From Candidatus Saccharimonadota bacterium (lineage in GTDB: Bacteria > Patescibacteriota > Saccharimonadia > Saccharimonadales > Saccharimonadaceae): a DNA stretch of 37,134 bases. The stretch is from assembly GCA_017561575.1 (NCBI GenBank), contig JAFZBS010000002.1, positions 1 to 37,134 of the forward strand, written 5' to 3'. Shown one piece after another: positions 1-7,823 of this stretch. Position 1 is the stretch's first letter; every line of letters starts with the position of its first letter. The notes below the pieces were generated by a model. The model worked only from the letters and a program-made list of their open reading frames with translations, ran no database searches and had not been told where the DNA came from. Position numbers and translations under genes: made by a program.

Positions 1-56
1 ATCACGGCAATCGCAAACCTGACGAGGTGTTTAGATTTGATATTGAGCCTTAACAT
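1..56 (-). CDS. Partial CDS: N-terminus of a probable membrane or secreted protein
   Basis: Only about 18 codons are inside the window; the rest lies beyond the left edge. The start is ATG at 54-56, with an AAAGG Shine-Dalgarno sequence six bases upstream. The readable N-terminus is basic (MLRLNIKSKHLVR) and then turns hydrophobic (FAIAV), as in a signal peptide or membrane anchor. A sigma70-type promoter lies about 90 bp upstream. Function cannot be named. The opposite strand also reads open to a stop at 51-53, but that reading lacks this supporting context. Confidence 0.45.
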   Translation of the reverse strand, partial: MLRLNIKSKHLVRFAIAV

Positions 57-145
57 TAGTGGCCTTTCGTTTTATGTTTGTTTTTATATATATTTTAGTT
101 TTGTGTATGTGTTAAAAATGTTTGTGTATAACCTTTAACGTTTCC

Positions 146-175
146 ATTATAAAACACACATTGTGCTAATGTCAA
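146..175 (-). promoter_or_regulatory. Sigma70-type promoter for the left-edge gene
   Basis: On the minus strand TTGACA (170-175) and TATAAT (146-151) are separated by 18 bp. The predicted transcript begins near 140 and has an A/T-rich leader of about 80 nt before the ATG at 56. Both hexamers are perfect consensus. The stretch 57-212 otherwise shows no gene. Confidence 0.5.
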
Positions 176-212
176 TAGTTACTACATAAAAAATCAAAAA
201 GTTTTCCACAAG

Positions 213-707
213 TTATCGTGTTCGTATTTTAAAAGCTTCCATCCATTTAGCAAAATCATTATAATCATTATATGCCACAGCATCATCATCAGAATCCGCT
301 TTCAGCCAACCTACTACTTTACCTTCTGACACTATCACCACTGAAGGATAATATTTCACAAAATTAAATAGCGACGATTCTTTCACGTCTGAAAAAGCCA
401 TCCTGAGTAACTGTATTTTTTCTTGTGATGCCCAATCCAAAGCATATGTCCTCAATCTATCCGCCGTAGTACAACCATCTTGATCAACAAACAAAATAAA
501 CGTTTTTTTATCATTAATTAATCCTTCATAGTCAGAAACCAAAACATCCTTAAAATCACTACACTCATCCTCACAAATATAATCTTTATCTATTATCACT
601 ATGGCATCACCTGAAAACCACCCAGCCGCAAGTCCAACAAAGAGTATGCCACCAAAAACCACCACAACTAAAAGCGAAACTAATTGCCAAATCTTCAGTT
701 TTTTCAT
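213..707 (-). CDS. Membrane-anchored thioredoxin-like protein
   Basis: The protein has 164 residues. A single N-terminal membrane segment (about 8-29) suggests a thioredoxin-like domain outside the cytoplasm. Residues 69-130 fit the fold: a beta strand (FILFVDQDGC), a helix, then KYYPSVVIV, where Pro121 would be the cis-proline. The usual CxxC pair is reduced to one cysteine (Cys79), so a classical dithiol oxidoreductase activity is doubtful; Cys45 and Cys49 lie near the N-terminus. The start overlaps the end of the rhodanese-like gene by four bases (ATGA), so this is the last gene of a four-gene operon with the surface protein and nuclease. The family call rests on pattern only. Confidence 0.6.
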   Translation of the reverse strand: MKKLKIWQLVSLLVVVVFGGILFVGLAAGWFSGDAIVIIDKDYICEDECSDFKDVLVSDYEGLINDKKTFILFVDQDGCTTADRLRTYALDWASQEKIQLLRMAFSDVKESSLFNFVKYYPSVVIVSEGKVVGWLKADSDDDAVAYNDYNDFAKWMEAFKIRTR

Positions 708-1399
708 TCTTGCTCCGTAAGATTATCAAATTCTATCATATGATAAGGCACCTTGTAAAAATTATATTTAGCGCTACCGTCCGGCAATACTTCTTTTACA
801 TATACATTATTATTGCCAGCATAATACCAATAGCCACCCACATTATATATCTTGTTTTCATCCCACCCGAGTGCTACCAGCATTTTTTTCATCATTCCAG
901 CATAGCCACCTCCGCCACACATCAAGAAAATAATTTTATCCTTCGGGAATAGAGCTTCCAATATTTCCATTGATTCCAAATAGTTCATTTTATAATTGCC
1001 ATCCCCCTCATCGGTAAATAAAGTCTTACCAGTATATGTATCTCCGACCACATCTGGCAGGCCTGTCACATTTACAATATAAGGTAGTGGCGCCACTTCA
1101 AAACCATTTACAAACCCCGAAAGATAAGAATCGCCACCAATCGCACCGTAATTACCTGGGTCTATCAACATCCTAAGATCACGATAAACAGCATCGGAGC
1201 GACCCAAATACTTATCAATTGTTGATTCGTTTACATTTTTATCAATTCCTAGATTCCCTCTCTCCCCTTCCGACACTTCCGGTTTTGGTAAAGATATCAA
1301 TTTGGACGTTGACCCACCAAATGCAAAACGCCCCAGAAAGAACGCTATTACTATTAAAAGTACAGCTAGAATCGCCGACAACCCATTATATTTTTTCAT
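704..1399 (-). CDS. Membrane-anchored rhodanese-like protein
   Basis: The protein has 231 residues with an N-terminal membrane anchor (about 7-28). Residues 72-195 resemble a rhodanese domain: LRMLIDPGNY near the start, then IIFLMCGGGGYAGMM, where Cys161 followed by glycines occupies the active-site loop position, then MLVALGWDENKIYNVGGYWYYAG, the typical rhodanese ending in which a helix leads into a glycine-containing strand. Rhodanese domains carry sulfur on the loop cysteine; the substrate here is unknown. The gene overlaps its neighbours on both sides by ATGA, so it is translationally coupled between the HNH nuclease and the thioredoxin-like protein. The pair of sulfur/redox domains may handle disulfides of secreted proteins, which is inference. 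Confidence 0.65.
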   Translation of the reverse strand: MKKYNGLSAILAVLLIVIAFFLGRFAFGGSTSKLISLPKPEVSEGERGNLGIDKNVNESTIDKYLGRSDAVYRDLRMLIDPGNYGAIGGDSYLSGFVNGFEVAPLPYIVNVTGLPDVVGDTYTGKTLFTDEGDGNYKMNYLESMEILEALFPKDKIIFLMCGGGGYAGMMKKMLVALGWDENKIYNVGGYWYYAGNNNVYVKEVLPDGSAKYNFYKVPYHMIEFDNLTEQE

Positions 1400-2151
1400 T
1401 TTGCCTCCTCTCTATCATCTTCATTATACCACAAATCTTGAATTCCTACAGTTCGCTCATTTGGACAACTCTCTAAAACTCTTTCTATTGCATCCTTTTC
1501 TGCCTGCGTCACCCACAAATCATATTTATACTTTACCGACACCTGCCTCGCTACATACTGACAACGAAACTTTTTGTTTGCCGGCAACCACGTCGCCGCA
1601 TCACCATCCGATTTCTTTTCATTTGCCGCACCATCTACAGCTAAAAGATTTAGTGGGTCAGTCGCAATTTTTTTTCTCGTTTCTTCATCCATATATTGCG
1701 CCCCTTTTTGCCACGCATCCGACAAAGCCACCACATGATCAATTTGAATCTTAGACACTTGCGTCTTATTCTCAAACACCATGTATTCTCCCGTGTATGG
1801 CTCAGTATACTCACCTGCAAGCACCGTACAACCATCAAGTTTAGCAGTCTCACCAAACTCACGCTTTAAAATCCTTTGCCTCAAATTGCATCCATCCACC
1901 GTTGGCCAACCCGAATAAAACTCATCGCGCGAATAACCAGTTTTTGGCGCCCTTCCTTTGACTTGAAGCTTTTCTAGTACCTCACTTACCAGCGGGCCAT
2001 TATCTAAATTATCATTTAAAACAATCTCCGCCCCATCGTTTTCGTTTACCTCAAAAAACGTCTCATAACTTTCGGGATTAATAACCAGCCAAGTCACAAC
2101 GCCAACAAGCGCAGCTGCGACCGCAATCAGCCTCCGCACATTAAACTTCAT
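1396..2151 (-). CDS. Secreted or membrane-anchored HNH nuclease of the DUF1524 (GmrSD C-terminal) type
   Basis: The protein has 251 residues. An N-terminal hydrophobic segment (about 7-25) is followed by a linker and a nuclease domain from about residue 70. Diagnostic features are GWPTVDGCNLRQRIL, then IQIDHVVALSDAWQKGA (Asp138-His139 are the core of the HNH beta-beta-alpha metal motif), then DPLNLLAVDGAANEKKSDGDAATWLP, the Asn/Lys-rich continuation seen in DUF1524 proteins. Cys88, Cys108, Cys197 and Cys229 may form disulfides. Extracellular DUF1524 nucleases of this shape occur in Actinobacteria and Saccharibacteria; digestion of external DNA for nucleotide scavenging is a plausible role. 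It lies 24 bp after the surface-protein gene and overlaps the rhodanese-like gene by four bases. Confidence 0.8.
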   Translation of the reverse strand: MKFNVRRLIAVAAALVGVVTWLVINPESYETFFEVNENDGAEIVLNDNLDNGPLVSEVLEKLQVKGRAPKTGYSRDEFYSGWPTVDGCNLRQRILKREFGETAKLDGCTVLAGEYTEPYTGEYMVFENKTQVSKIQIDHVVALSDAWQKGAQYMDEETRKKIATDPLNLLAVDGAANEKKSDGDAATWLPANKKFRCQYVARQVSVKYKYDLWVTQAEKDAIERVLESCPNERTVGIQDLWYNEDDREEAK

Positions 2152-2175
2152 GTTACTATTATAACAGCTATTATT

Positions 2176-4473
2176 TTATCTTTGACGAATAGAATGAAAT
2201 TCAATTAAACCAAACAAAACAAAGATTATTACAAATACCAATGGCAGAGCATAATCAACTACGCTCGCACCATTTTGGACCGAATTATTACCAGTGTTAG
2301 GAGCTGCCGGCACTTCTTCTTCCCCTTCATTGCTCTCTCCGTCAGCTTCCTCATCTTCCTCACCACTCCAAACCGCATATATACTATATAAACTATTTAG
2401 GTAGGTTGAACCGTCAACAATATCCGGCTCCGCCGCATCTGCATCAGTTGCAAAACCCAAGAATTGTTTTGTCTCGTCGTCATTACGTGGTACACCAAGC
2501 TTCGATTCCGCATCCTCATAACTAAACATGGTGTCCGGACCATTATAATCAAAAACAGCCAATTCAACACTATAGCACCCAATGCCACCATAAGGGAAAC
2601 AACCGCCATTACCATAGGCCATTATTTTATAACCTAAAACCGAAGTAAATGTAGTGTCCTTTTCAATAGTATAAGCTCCGTATTCCGTACTCACCACTGG
2701 TACAAAGACACCATCTTGATCAACCCATCCCCTTGCTAATACCTGTGGGTCTTCGTGCATCACTGCCATACCATAGAATATATGCCCTTTACCATAAGAA
2801 GACTCGTATGTTATAGCATTTGGATCGTCCATCATATAGGCATCACCAGTAGTGTTAAATACCACCGTCACTGGCTCCGTATATATAGCATACAAAGAAC
2901 GTCCATTCAATTTTTCAGCTATACCAGCAGCGGATTCGCTGGCACTTTCTCGATATTCTTCTTCTGGCTTTGTAGCATTAGGATTAGTAGACCAACCAGC
3001 AAATTTGAGTCTCGGATTATCAATCTTCGGATCAATCGGAGTCACAAATTTATCCCATCGATGATATTTAGCAATATATGAAGTTTCCTCTGGCTTTAAT
3101 GGATTATACCCACCATTATAATCAAGATGGATAGCAACAAGTTCTATGTAATCCGCATACACCGTCATTGGACCATCCACGATAAGATATCCATGAATTT
3201 CATCAGGATTAGATTCCTTCGCCCAAACATTAAATGTAATCGTATCATCATTTATAACCATTTTGTCGCCAAAACGATAATTAGCAATATCGTCACCAAC
3301 AGGAACAGTCATGTCAAACGTGGTACTTTTGTTTTCACCATCAACAAACCACACATCATCCCCATGATTGGTATCAAAAGTTACCGTCGCGGTTTCAGCT
3401 TTACGTACCCCAGCATTAAACCTTATATATCCACCGCTCATTTCTCCAAAACGCACATAATAAGTCTTTCCTGCTTCCATCTCATAGTATAAGTGGACAT
3501 CATACTCGCCATTCTCTGTTGTGGGATCAATAAACTTCTCCATCCCTAGCTGATGATCATGTACATCCTGAAGCCGAATCACGCCCTGGCGATCAGTTCC
3601 ATCCTCTTCAATGCCATCAGAAAAGATTTCATACCAACCAGACTCTTTTGGCGTAAACTTATAAGCAGGAATTGATACTCCAGCCTGTATATCATACAAT
3701 CTGCCTACCGTTAATTCATTGTCCATTCTGCTCGCATTATAATCCCAATTAGCATATACCTCAGTCCAATACTTATTGATTGCAGTTTCCGCAGTGTATG
3801 GCACTGTGTTTTCGGAAGATGTTCCCTCTGTCCACCCCGCAAAATCATAGAATTGTTCAAAAGGATATGGCTCCGGGTTAAGCGGTTTAAAATTAGCACC
3901 TGCATCATATTCCATTAATACCATTTGGTAGATTTCACCATCCGGGCTTTCCCACGCACCATTGTTGATATTGTACATTACGTATGCCTTATTACTCCAA
4001 ACCGCATAGATATCTGTTCCAACTTCGTAGGCTTTTACTAAATCTACATCAATATCAACTTGTGTTGCCTCAGGTTTAGTCGACCAGCCGACAAAAACAT
4101 ACTCCTCACTCTCCGCAATCGGCTTTGTTGTGTCATTAAAATTATCGCTACGATAAAAAGTCACCGTCCGTTCTTTAACATTACCCTCGAAATGGCCATG
4201 GTCGCCAGCATGCATAGTAATATCGATATATCGTTCGCTCGAAGCCTGCAAGCTAGTCGGTACCGCCCGTCTAGTACAAATTGCCGTAAAAACGCTCGCA
4301 GCATTTTCATCGCAAAAAATCTTCGATTTATCAACTGGTGTAGACCACAATTTCTTCTCAGCATCATCGATACCAGATTCTCCATTTGCGGCCCAAACAC
4401 TTGGGACTGACAAAACCGACATCAAAAAAGCTAGCAGCGCGATGCCGATTCGTTTTGCAGTTTTTATTCTCAT
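2176..4473 (-). CDS. Cell-surface protein with InlB B-type (Listeria-Bacteroides) repeats and a sorting-signal-like C-terminus
   Basis: The protein has 765 residues with a signal peptide (1-29, ending VWAA). At least four repeats of the InlB B type are visible, recognisable by FVGWSTKP..IYAVW, FAGWTEGT..VYANW, FAGWSTNPNA..LYAIY and FLGFATDADA..IYAVW. Between repeats 2 and 3 lies a beta-rich stretch (about 250-360) reminiscent of bacterial pre-peptidase-like domains. After an acidic Glu/Asp linker come APNTG (about 724-728), a hydrophobic segment and a short basic tail, an order like LPXTG sorting signals; no sortase is in the window. It is the first gene of a four-gene operon and has a promoter and an AGGAGAA ribosome site (4484-4490). 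Adhesion to a host cell is a reasonable but unproven role. Confidence 0.8.
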   Translation of the reverse strand: MRIKTAKRIGIALLAFLMSVLSVPSVWAANGESGIDDAEKKLWSTPVDKSKIFCDENAASVFTAICTRRAVPTSLQASSERYIDITMHAGDHGHFEGNVKERTVTFYRSDNFNDTTKPIAESEEYVFVGWSTKPEATQVDIDVDLVKAYEVGTDIYAVWSNKAYVMYNINNGAWESPDGEIYQMVLMEYDAGANFKPLNPEPYPFEQFYDFAGWTEGTSSENTVPYTAETAINKYWTEVYANWDYNASRMDNELTVGRLYDIQAGVSIPAYKFTPKESGWYEIFSDGIEEDGTDRQGVIRLQDVHDHQLGMEKFIDPTTENGEYDVHLYYEMEAGKTYYVRFGEMSGGYIRFNAGVRKAETATVTFDTNHGDDVWFVDGENKSTTFDMTVPVGDDIANYRFGDKMVINDDTITFNVWAKESNPDEIHGYLIVDGPMTVYADYIELVAIHLDYNGGYNPLKPEETSYIAKYHRWDKFVTPIDPKIDNPRLKFAGWSTNPNATKPEEEYRESASESAAGIAEKLNGRSLYAIYTEPVTVVFNTTGDAYMMDDPNAITYESSYGKGHIFYGMAVMHEDPQVLARGWVDQDGVFVPVVSTEYGAYTIEKDTTFTSVLGYKIMAYGNGGCFPYGGIGCYSVELAVFDYNGPDTMFSYEDAESKLGVPRNDDETKQFLGFATDADAAEPDIVDGSTYLNSLYSIYAVWSGEEDEEADGESNEGEEEVPAAPNTGNNSVQNGASVVDYALPLVFVIIFVLFGLIEFHSIRQR

Positions 4474-4509
4474 ATAGCCAAAATTCTCCTATATAAAGCT
4501 AATACTTTT

Positions 4510-4538
4510 ATTATATACATAAAGCACAAAAAACACAA
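4510..4538 (-). promoter_or_regulatory. Promoter of the surface protein-nuclease-rhodanese-thioredoxin operon
   Basis: On the minus strand TTGTGT (4533-4538) and TATAAT (4510-4515) are separated by 17 bp. This gives a leader of about 30 nt that carries AGGAGAA upstream of the ATG at 4473. The rest of the 4474-4643 spacer is A/T-rich and shows no further feature. Confidence 0.45.
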
Positions 4539-4643
4539 ACATTTTTTAAAACATTTTTAGCCATTTTTCTACATTCAAAGAATAATACGTGTTTCAGATT
4601 ACACGCAAAAAATACGCCCTAAATAATGTTATCCCGTTTAAAA

Positions 4644-5183
4644 TTATTGTAAATCTATCCAATATCTCAAGTATCTAAAACCATTATGTTCACAACTATT
4701 TTCGTAAACCCCTTTATTCTTTTCAATAACCTTCGCCGATGGAACATTGAAATCTTTGCAAGTAATCAAAAGCCTTTTGGTATTCTTATTATGTTCTTTA
4801 TATGTCAAAAGCCCAAGTCGCAGCATTTCATTTGCATAACCATGTCCTCTCATCTTTGGCCTTATACTATATCCAATCAATCCGCCATGCTTCATGAGAG
4901 CTGGTACTTCTTCCCATCTTAGGCAAATAGCACCAATGATTTCACCAGCATCATCCTCAACCAAATAAAAGGTTTGCGTAGAATACTCTTCTGGCAAGTT
5001 TTCCTTATGTTTATTCTTTTCTAAATCCGCCAGCCATTCCTTATAATTCATTTTTTCTAACTGCTCAAAACTCCTAACACCCTCAAACGTATCTATCCCC
5101 GGAATTGGTTCGCTATTTATATATTCATCATAAATTTCTAATATTGCTTTTTCGTCATCAGCTTTTGATTCTCTAAGTATCAT
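4644..5183 (-). CDS. GNAT-family N-acetyltransferase
   Basis: The protein has 179 residues when started at ATG 5181-5183 (MILRESKADD), which is where GNAT domains usually begin; a TTG at 5243 would add 20 unlikely residues. Acetyl-CoA-binding motif A is seen at about 104-122: IGYSIRPKMRGHGYANEML, with the R-G-H-G-Y-A loop that holds pyrophosphate. Motif B with an Asn-x-x-Ser-Ala helix follows (DFNVPSAKVIEKN). GNAT proteins transfer an acetyl group to an amine; the C-terminal pattern (LITCKDFNVPSAKVIEKNKG) is common in predicted acetyltransferases of unknown substrate. No Shine-Dalgarno sequence precedes the chosen start. A TTGACA lies at 5205-5210, but no well-spaced -10 box goes with it. Confidence 0.8.
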   Translation of the reverse strand: MILRESKADDEKAILEIYDEYINSEPIPGIDTFEGVRSFEQLEKMNYKEWLADLEKNKHKENLPEEYSTQTFYLVEDDAGEIIGAICLRWEEVPALMKHGGLIGYSIRPKMRGHGYANEMLRLGLLTYKEHNKNTKRLLITCKDFNVPSAKVIEKNKGVYENSCEHNGFRYLRYWIDLQ

Positions 5184-5253
5184 ACTTATATGATAGCATA
5201 AAAGTGTCAAAATAATATCTTTAACAACAGTCGCCCAAATCAACTATGTATTT

Positions 5254-5895
5254 TCATTTCCTAGCACAACAACGAAGCCATCCAGATCTAACGCCATCAT
5301 ACTGTTGTATATCAATTGTTTTAAAGCCCATTTGTTTTAAACACTCTTCTAACTCACTTCTAGTCCAATACGAAAAATACCTTTTTGCTCCAATTTGTCC
5401 TTGGAAATCCTCCCATTCCTCTTCGCAACCGTCTTTACATTTTACGCATAATGCAAGTCTGCCACCATCACTTAATGCTTCGTACATTTTTCTTATTGAA
5501 TCCTTTGCTTCGGCCTTCTTAAAATGTACCAAGACCGCCCAACACAATATAAAATCATATTTATCATTAAAATCATCAGTTAATAAATTAAACTTAATGG
5601 GAAGAAAACCTTCATCCTTTAATTTTTCCAAAAAATAATCAGCTACATCACTGACTATAATATTTGTATAGCCAAATCCTTTAAGAGTCTTAGCGTCTCT
5701 CCCGCCCGCCGACCCAACTTCAAAAATTTTCGCATCTTTTGGCAAACCACTAATATATACCTTTAATAATTCTTTCTGCGACTCGTCTTCCAATCTGGCT
5801 CTGCTATCACTCTTAATTGCCTTCTCGTTACGCTCAAGGTATCTATCACCAAACTTCTCATATATTTCAATTGTCTCTTCATTTTCTCTACTCAT
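5254..5895 (-). CDS. Class I SAM-dependent methyltransferase
   Basis: The protein has 213 residues. SAM-binding motif I is KIFEVGSAGGRDA (about 56-68), followed by the acidic strand end IIVSDVA (Asp83) and the motif IV region YDFILCWAVLVHF. The remainder fits a Rossmann methyltransferase (MYEALSDGGRLALCVK). The substrate is unknown; small-molecule methylation of the TehB/UbiE-like group is the nearest analogy. The ATG at 5893-5895 is preceded by GAGGAGA nine bases upstream, one of the better ribosome sites in the window, and by TATAAT at 5924-5929. It probably forms a transcription unit with the downstream acetyltransferase. Confidence 0.8.
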   Translation of the reverse strand: MSRENEETIEIYEKFGDRYLERNEKAIKSDSRARLEDESQKELLKVYISGLPKDAKIFEVGSAGGRDAKTLKGFGYTNIIVSDVADYFLEKLKDEGFLPIKFNLLTDDFNDKYDFILCWAVLVHFKKAEAKDSIRKMYEALSDGGRLALCVKCKDGCEEEWEDFQGQIGAKRYFSYWTRSELEECLKQMGFKTIDIQQYDGVRSGWLRCCARK

Positions 5896-5970
5896 ATTTT
5901 ATTTCTCCTCATTCACACCTTTTATTATACCCCAAAAGACATTATAACAATATTATGTTTATGAATACCA

Positions 5971-6022
5971 CAGGTTGGTTATGAATTTAAAGATCGGAAT
6001 CTTGAATTTCTAAACCAACCTG
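5971..6022. repeat. 52-bp imperfect palindrome containing a copy of the ychF start region
   Basis: CAGGTTGGTT (5971-5980) and its exact reverse complement AACCAACCTG (6013-6022) enclose an inner stem AAGAT-CGGA-ATCTT. The left half (5972-6000) also matches the ychF translation start (6826-6854) at nearly every base, including AGGTTGG, the start-codon position and the MNLKIGI coding sequence, but then stops after ten codons. It lies between the laccase-domain gene and the methyltransferase gene. No T-run follows, so it is not a clear terminator. Confidence 0.6.
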
Positions 6023-6095
6023 ATTTTTATATCCCGTTCTCCCTTAAAATCAAATTACCAAAACCAAAATGGCAAAAACTAATATAATTCTTTAC

Positions 6096-6773
6096 TTAGA
6101 TTTGTTTTACTACGACAGCGAATCTTTTAGTAGTATCACCACTAGAGTTTGAAGGAAAATTATTGTTGCCTACGGTATCGATTTTAAAATCTATAATATT
6201 ATCTGGTAAAATCCCAGCATTTGTAAATTGCTCTCTAGCTGCCTCGCCTAAACCTTTATTTTCCAATTTAAAAATACGATAGTCTAGGGCATATGGAGAA
6301 AACCATAATTTTATGTTCTTCGTATCACTCCCAAAATTATTCACAAAATATTCAATAAACTTTCTAGGGCCATTTTGCTCTATATTCTGCCTACCTGAAT
6401 GAAGTAAGCCGACAATTCTTTGCCTTTCATCAAAAGCCACTACACCAAGACAGTCAGCAAGCGGTAACAATATTCCAATTTCTGTTTCTCTCGTAACTAA
6501 GCCATCAGAAACCGGTATTTCCTTTTCGGAATTATCTATAGAATACTCAACCAAATTTTCTCTCGTTATCTCAATATATTCTGTAAAATTTTTTCTTTCA
6601 CCATAAATGGTTCTAATTCGCACAACATCACTTAGTTCTATAGAATGACTTAATTCTTTCTGATTTTTAATAATATCAGATTCATCACCATCGCCAAAAA
6701 ATCGCATATTTCCATCATCAATTTCCGAAATCCCCACCTCAACCTTGCCATCAAACAAAATCCGCTTTATCAT
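6096..6773 (-). CDS. Divergent laccase-domain protein (PgeF/YfiH, DUF152 family)
   Basis: The protein has 225 residues from ATG 6771-6773. The start was chosen because TATAAT lies six bases upstream; a GTG at 6788 would sit inside that promoter element. Family signatures are SDGLVTRE (89-95), LPLADCLGVVAFD with Cys108, and VGLLHSGRQN with His125, matching the ADC and HAGWRG motifs of YfiH-type enzymes. The first metal-ligand motif, normally QVHG, reads TIYG (55-58), so one histidine ligand appears to be replaced by tyrosine. Characterised members include the E. coli peptidoglycan-editing factor PgeF and purine nucleoside-cleaving enzymes; which activity survives here is unclear. It is divergent from ychF. 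Confidence 0.65.
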   Translation of the reverse strand: MIKRILFDGKVEVGISEIDDGNMRFFGDGDESDIIKNQKELSHSIELSDVVRIRTIYGERKNFTEYIEITRENLVEYSIDNSEKEIPVSDGLVTRETEIGILLPLADCLGVVAFDERQRIVGLLHSGRQNIEQNGPRKFIEYFVNNFGSDTKNIKLWFSPYALDYRIFKLENKGLGEAAREQFTNAGILPDNIIDFKIDTVGNNNFPSNSSGDTTKRFAVVVKQI

Positions 6774-6779
6774 ACTAAA

Positions 6780-6785
6780 ATTATA
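6780..6785 (-). promoter_or_regulatory. -10 box of the laccase-domain gene, leaderless arrangement
   Basis: TATAAT on the minus strand ends six bases before ATG 6773, so transcription would start at or next to the start codon. No Shine-Dalgarno sequence is present. Confidence 0.5.
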
Positions 6786-6795
6786 CACTAATTTA

Positions 6796-6804
6796 TGGTA
6801 TAAT
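6796..6804 (+). promoter_or_regulatory. Extended -10 promoter of ychF
   Basis: TGGTATAAT is an extended -10 element (TGN plus a perfect hexamer). Transcription from about 6811 gives a leader of roughly 23 nt carrying AAAGG (6823-6827) before the TTG start. No good -35 is seen. Confidence 0.5.
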
Positions 6805-6833
6805 AACAGATAAGAATTAACGAAAGGTTGGTT

Positions 6834-7823
6834 TTGAATTTAAAAATAGGAATTGTCGGATTACCGAACGTCGGTAAATCCACTTTGTTTAACGCACTCA
6901 CTAACGCTGGCGCACTTGCCGCCAACTATCCTTTTGCCACCATCGAGCCAAACGTCGGCATCGTACCAGTACCAGATGAGCGCCTAGAAGTCTTAGCTAA
7001 AATGTATGAGACAGACAAAGTTGTCCCCGCCACTGTCGAATTCGTCGACATCGCTGGCCTCGTTGCTGGCGCATCAAAAGGTGAAGGTCTCGGCAACAAA
7101 TTCCTCGCCCACATTCGCGAATGCCAAGCCATCTGCCACGTTGTCCGCGCTTTCAAAAATGATGACATCGTCCGCGCTGACAATAAAATTGAAGACGACA
7201 TTATAGCCCAGGCCAAAGATGACATTGATATCATCAATCTCGAACTTCAGCTTGCCGACGAAGAAACCAAAGCCAAAATCGAAGCCAAACGCAAAAAAGA
7301 CCCATCAGACGACAACATCCAATACCTCACCGACAAACCCGTCATTTACATGTTCAACGTAGACGAACGAGGCCTCACTGACATAAGCCTCCAAACTAGC
7401 CTAAAAGACCTCGTCAAGCCTGCTGAAGCAATTTTTGTTAACGCCAAACTCGAAGAAGAAATGTCCGGCATGAACTGCGAAGAAAGAAAAGAATTCCTCG
7501 AATCCTACGGTGTCAAGGATGACGCCCTCGGCGAACTCATCAAAGCTGCTTACAAAACACTTGGTCTCCAATCCTTCCTCACCGCCGGCAAAAAAGAATG
7601 TCGCGCCTGGACTATTAAAAAAGGCGCCACCGCTCCCGAAGCTGCAGGCATCATCCATAGCGATTTTGAACGCGGTTTCATCGCCGCCCAAATCTGTAAC
7701 TACAAAGATCTCAAAGAACTCGGCTCCGAACAGGCCGTCAAAGCCGCCGGCAAGCTCAGGACTGAAGGTAAAACCTATATTATGCAAGATGGCGACGTTG
7801 TTGAATTCAAATTCAATGTATAA
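6834..7823 (+). CDS. ychF: YchF/Obg-family ribosome-binding ATPase/GTPase
   Basis: The protein has 329 residues. TTG 6834-6836 is preferred over TTG 6828 because AAAGG lies six bases upstream and the product then begins MNLKIGIVGLPNVGKST, the family length. The P-loop GLPNVGKS is at 9-16, followed by DIAGLV (switch/G3) and FNVDE (the NxxE form of G4 that makes YchF prefer ATP). The C-terminal TGS domain is intact (AWTIKKGATAPEAAGIIHSDFERGFI..DGDVVEFKFNV). At about 329 residues it is shorter than the roughly 360 of E. coli YchF, and the missing part is in the helical arm after DIDIINLELQLADEETKAK. The 3' end overlaps the convergent RNase HII gene by 11 bp. Confidence 0.93.
   Translation: MNLKIGIVGLPNVGKSTLFNALTNAGALAANYPFATIEPNVGIVPVPDERLEVLAKMYETDKVVPATVEFVDIAGLVAGASKGEGLGNKFLAHIRECQAICHVVRAFKNDDIVRADNKIEDDIIAQAKDDIDIINLELQLADEETKAKIEAKRKKDPSDDNIQYLTDKPVIYMFNVDERGLTDISLQTSLKDLVKPAEAIFVNAKLEEEMSGMNCEERKEFLESYGVKDDALGELIKAAYKTLGLQSFLTAGKKECRAWTIKKGATAPEAAGIIHSDFERGFIAAQICNYKDLKELGSEQAVKAAGKLRTEGKTYIMQDGDVVEFKFNV

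Noticed and set aside
3-53. Plus-strand C-terminal reading (ending FRFDIEP and a stop) at the left edge
   Set aside because: The minus-strand reading has a start codon, a Shine-Dalgarno sequence and a consensus promoter, so it explains the region better.
120-210. DnaA-box-like sequences (TTATACACA, TTTTCCACA) suggesting an origin
   Set aside because: Only single imperfect copies in an A/T-rich spacer, with no dnaA, dnaN or cluster of boxes nearby.
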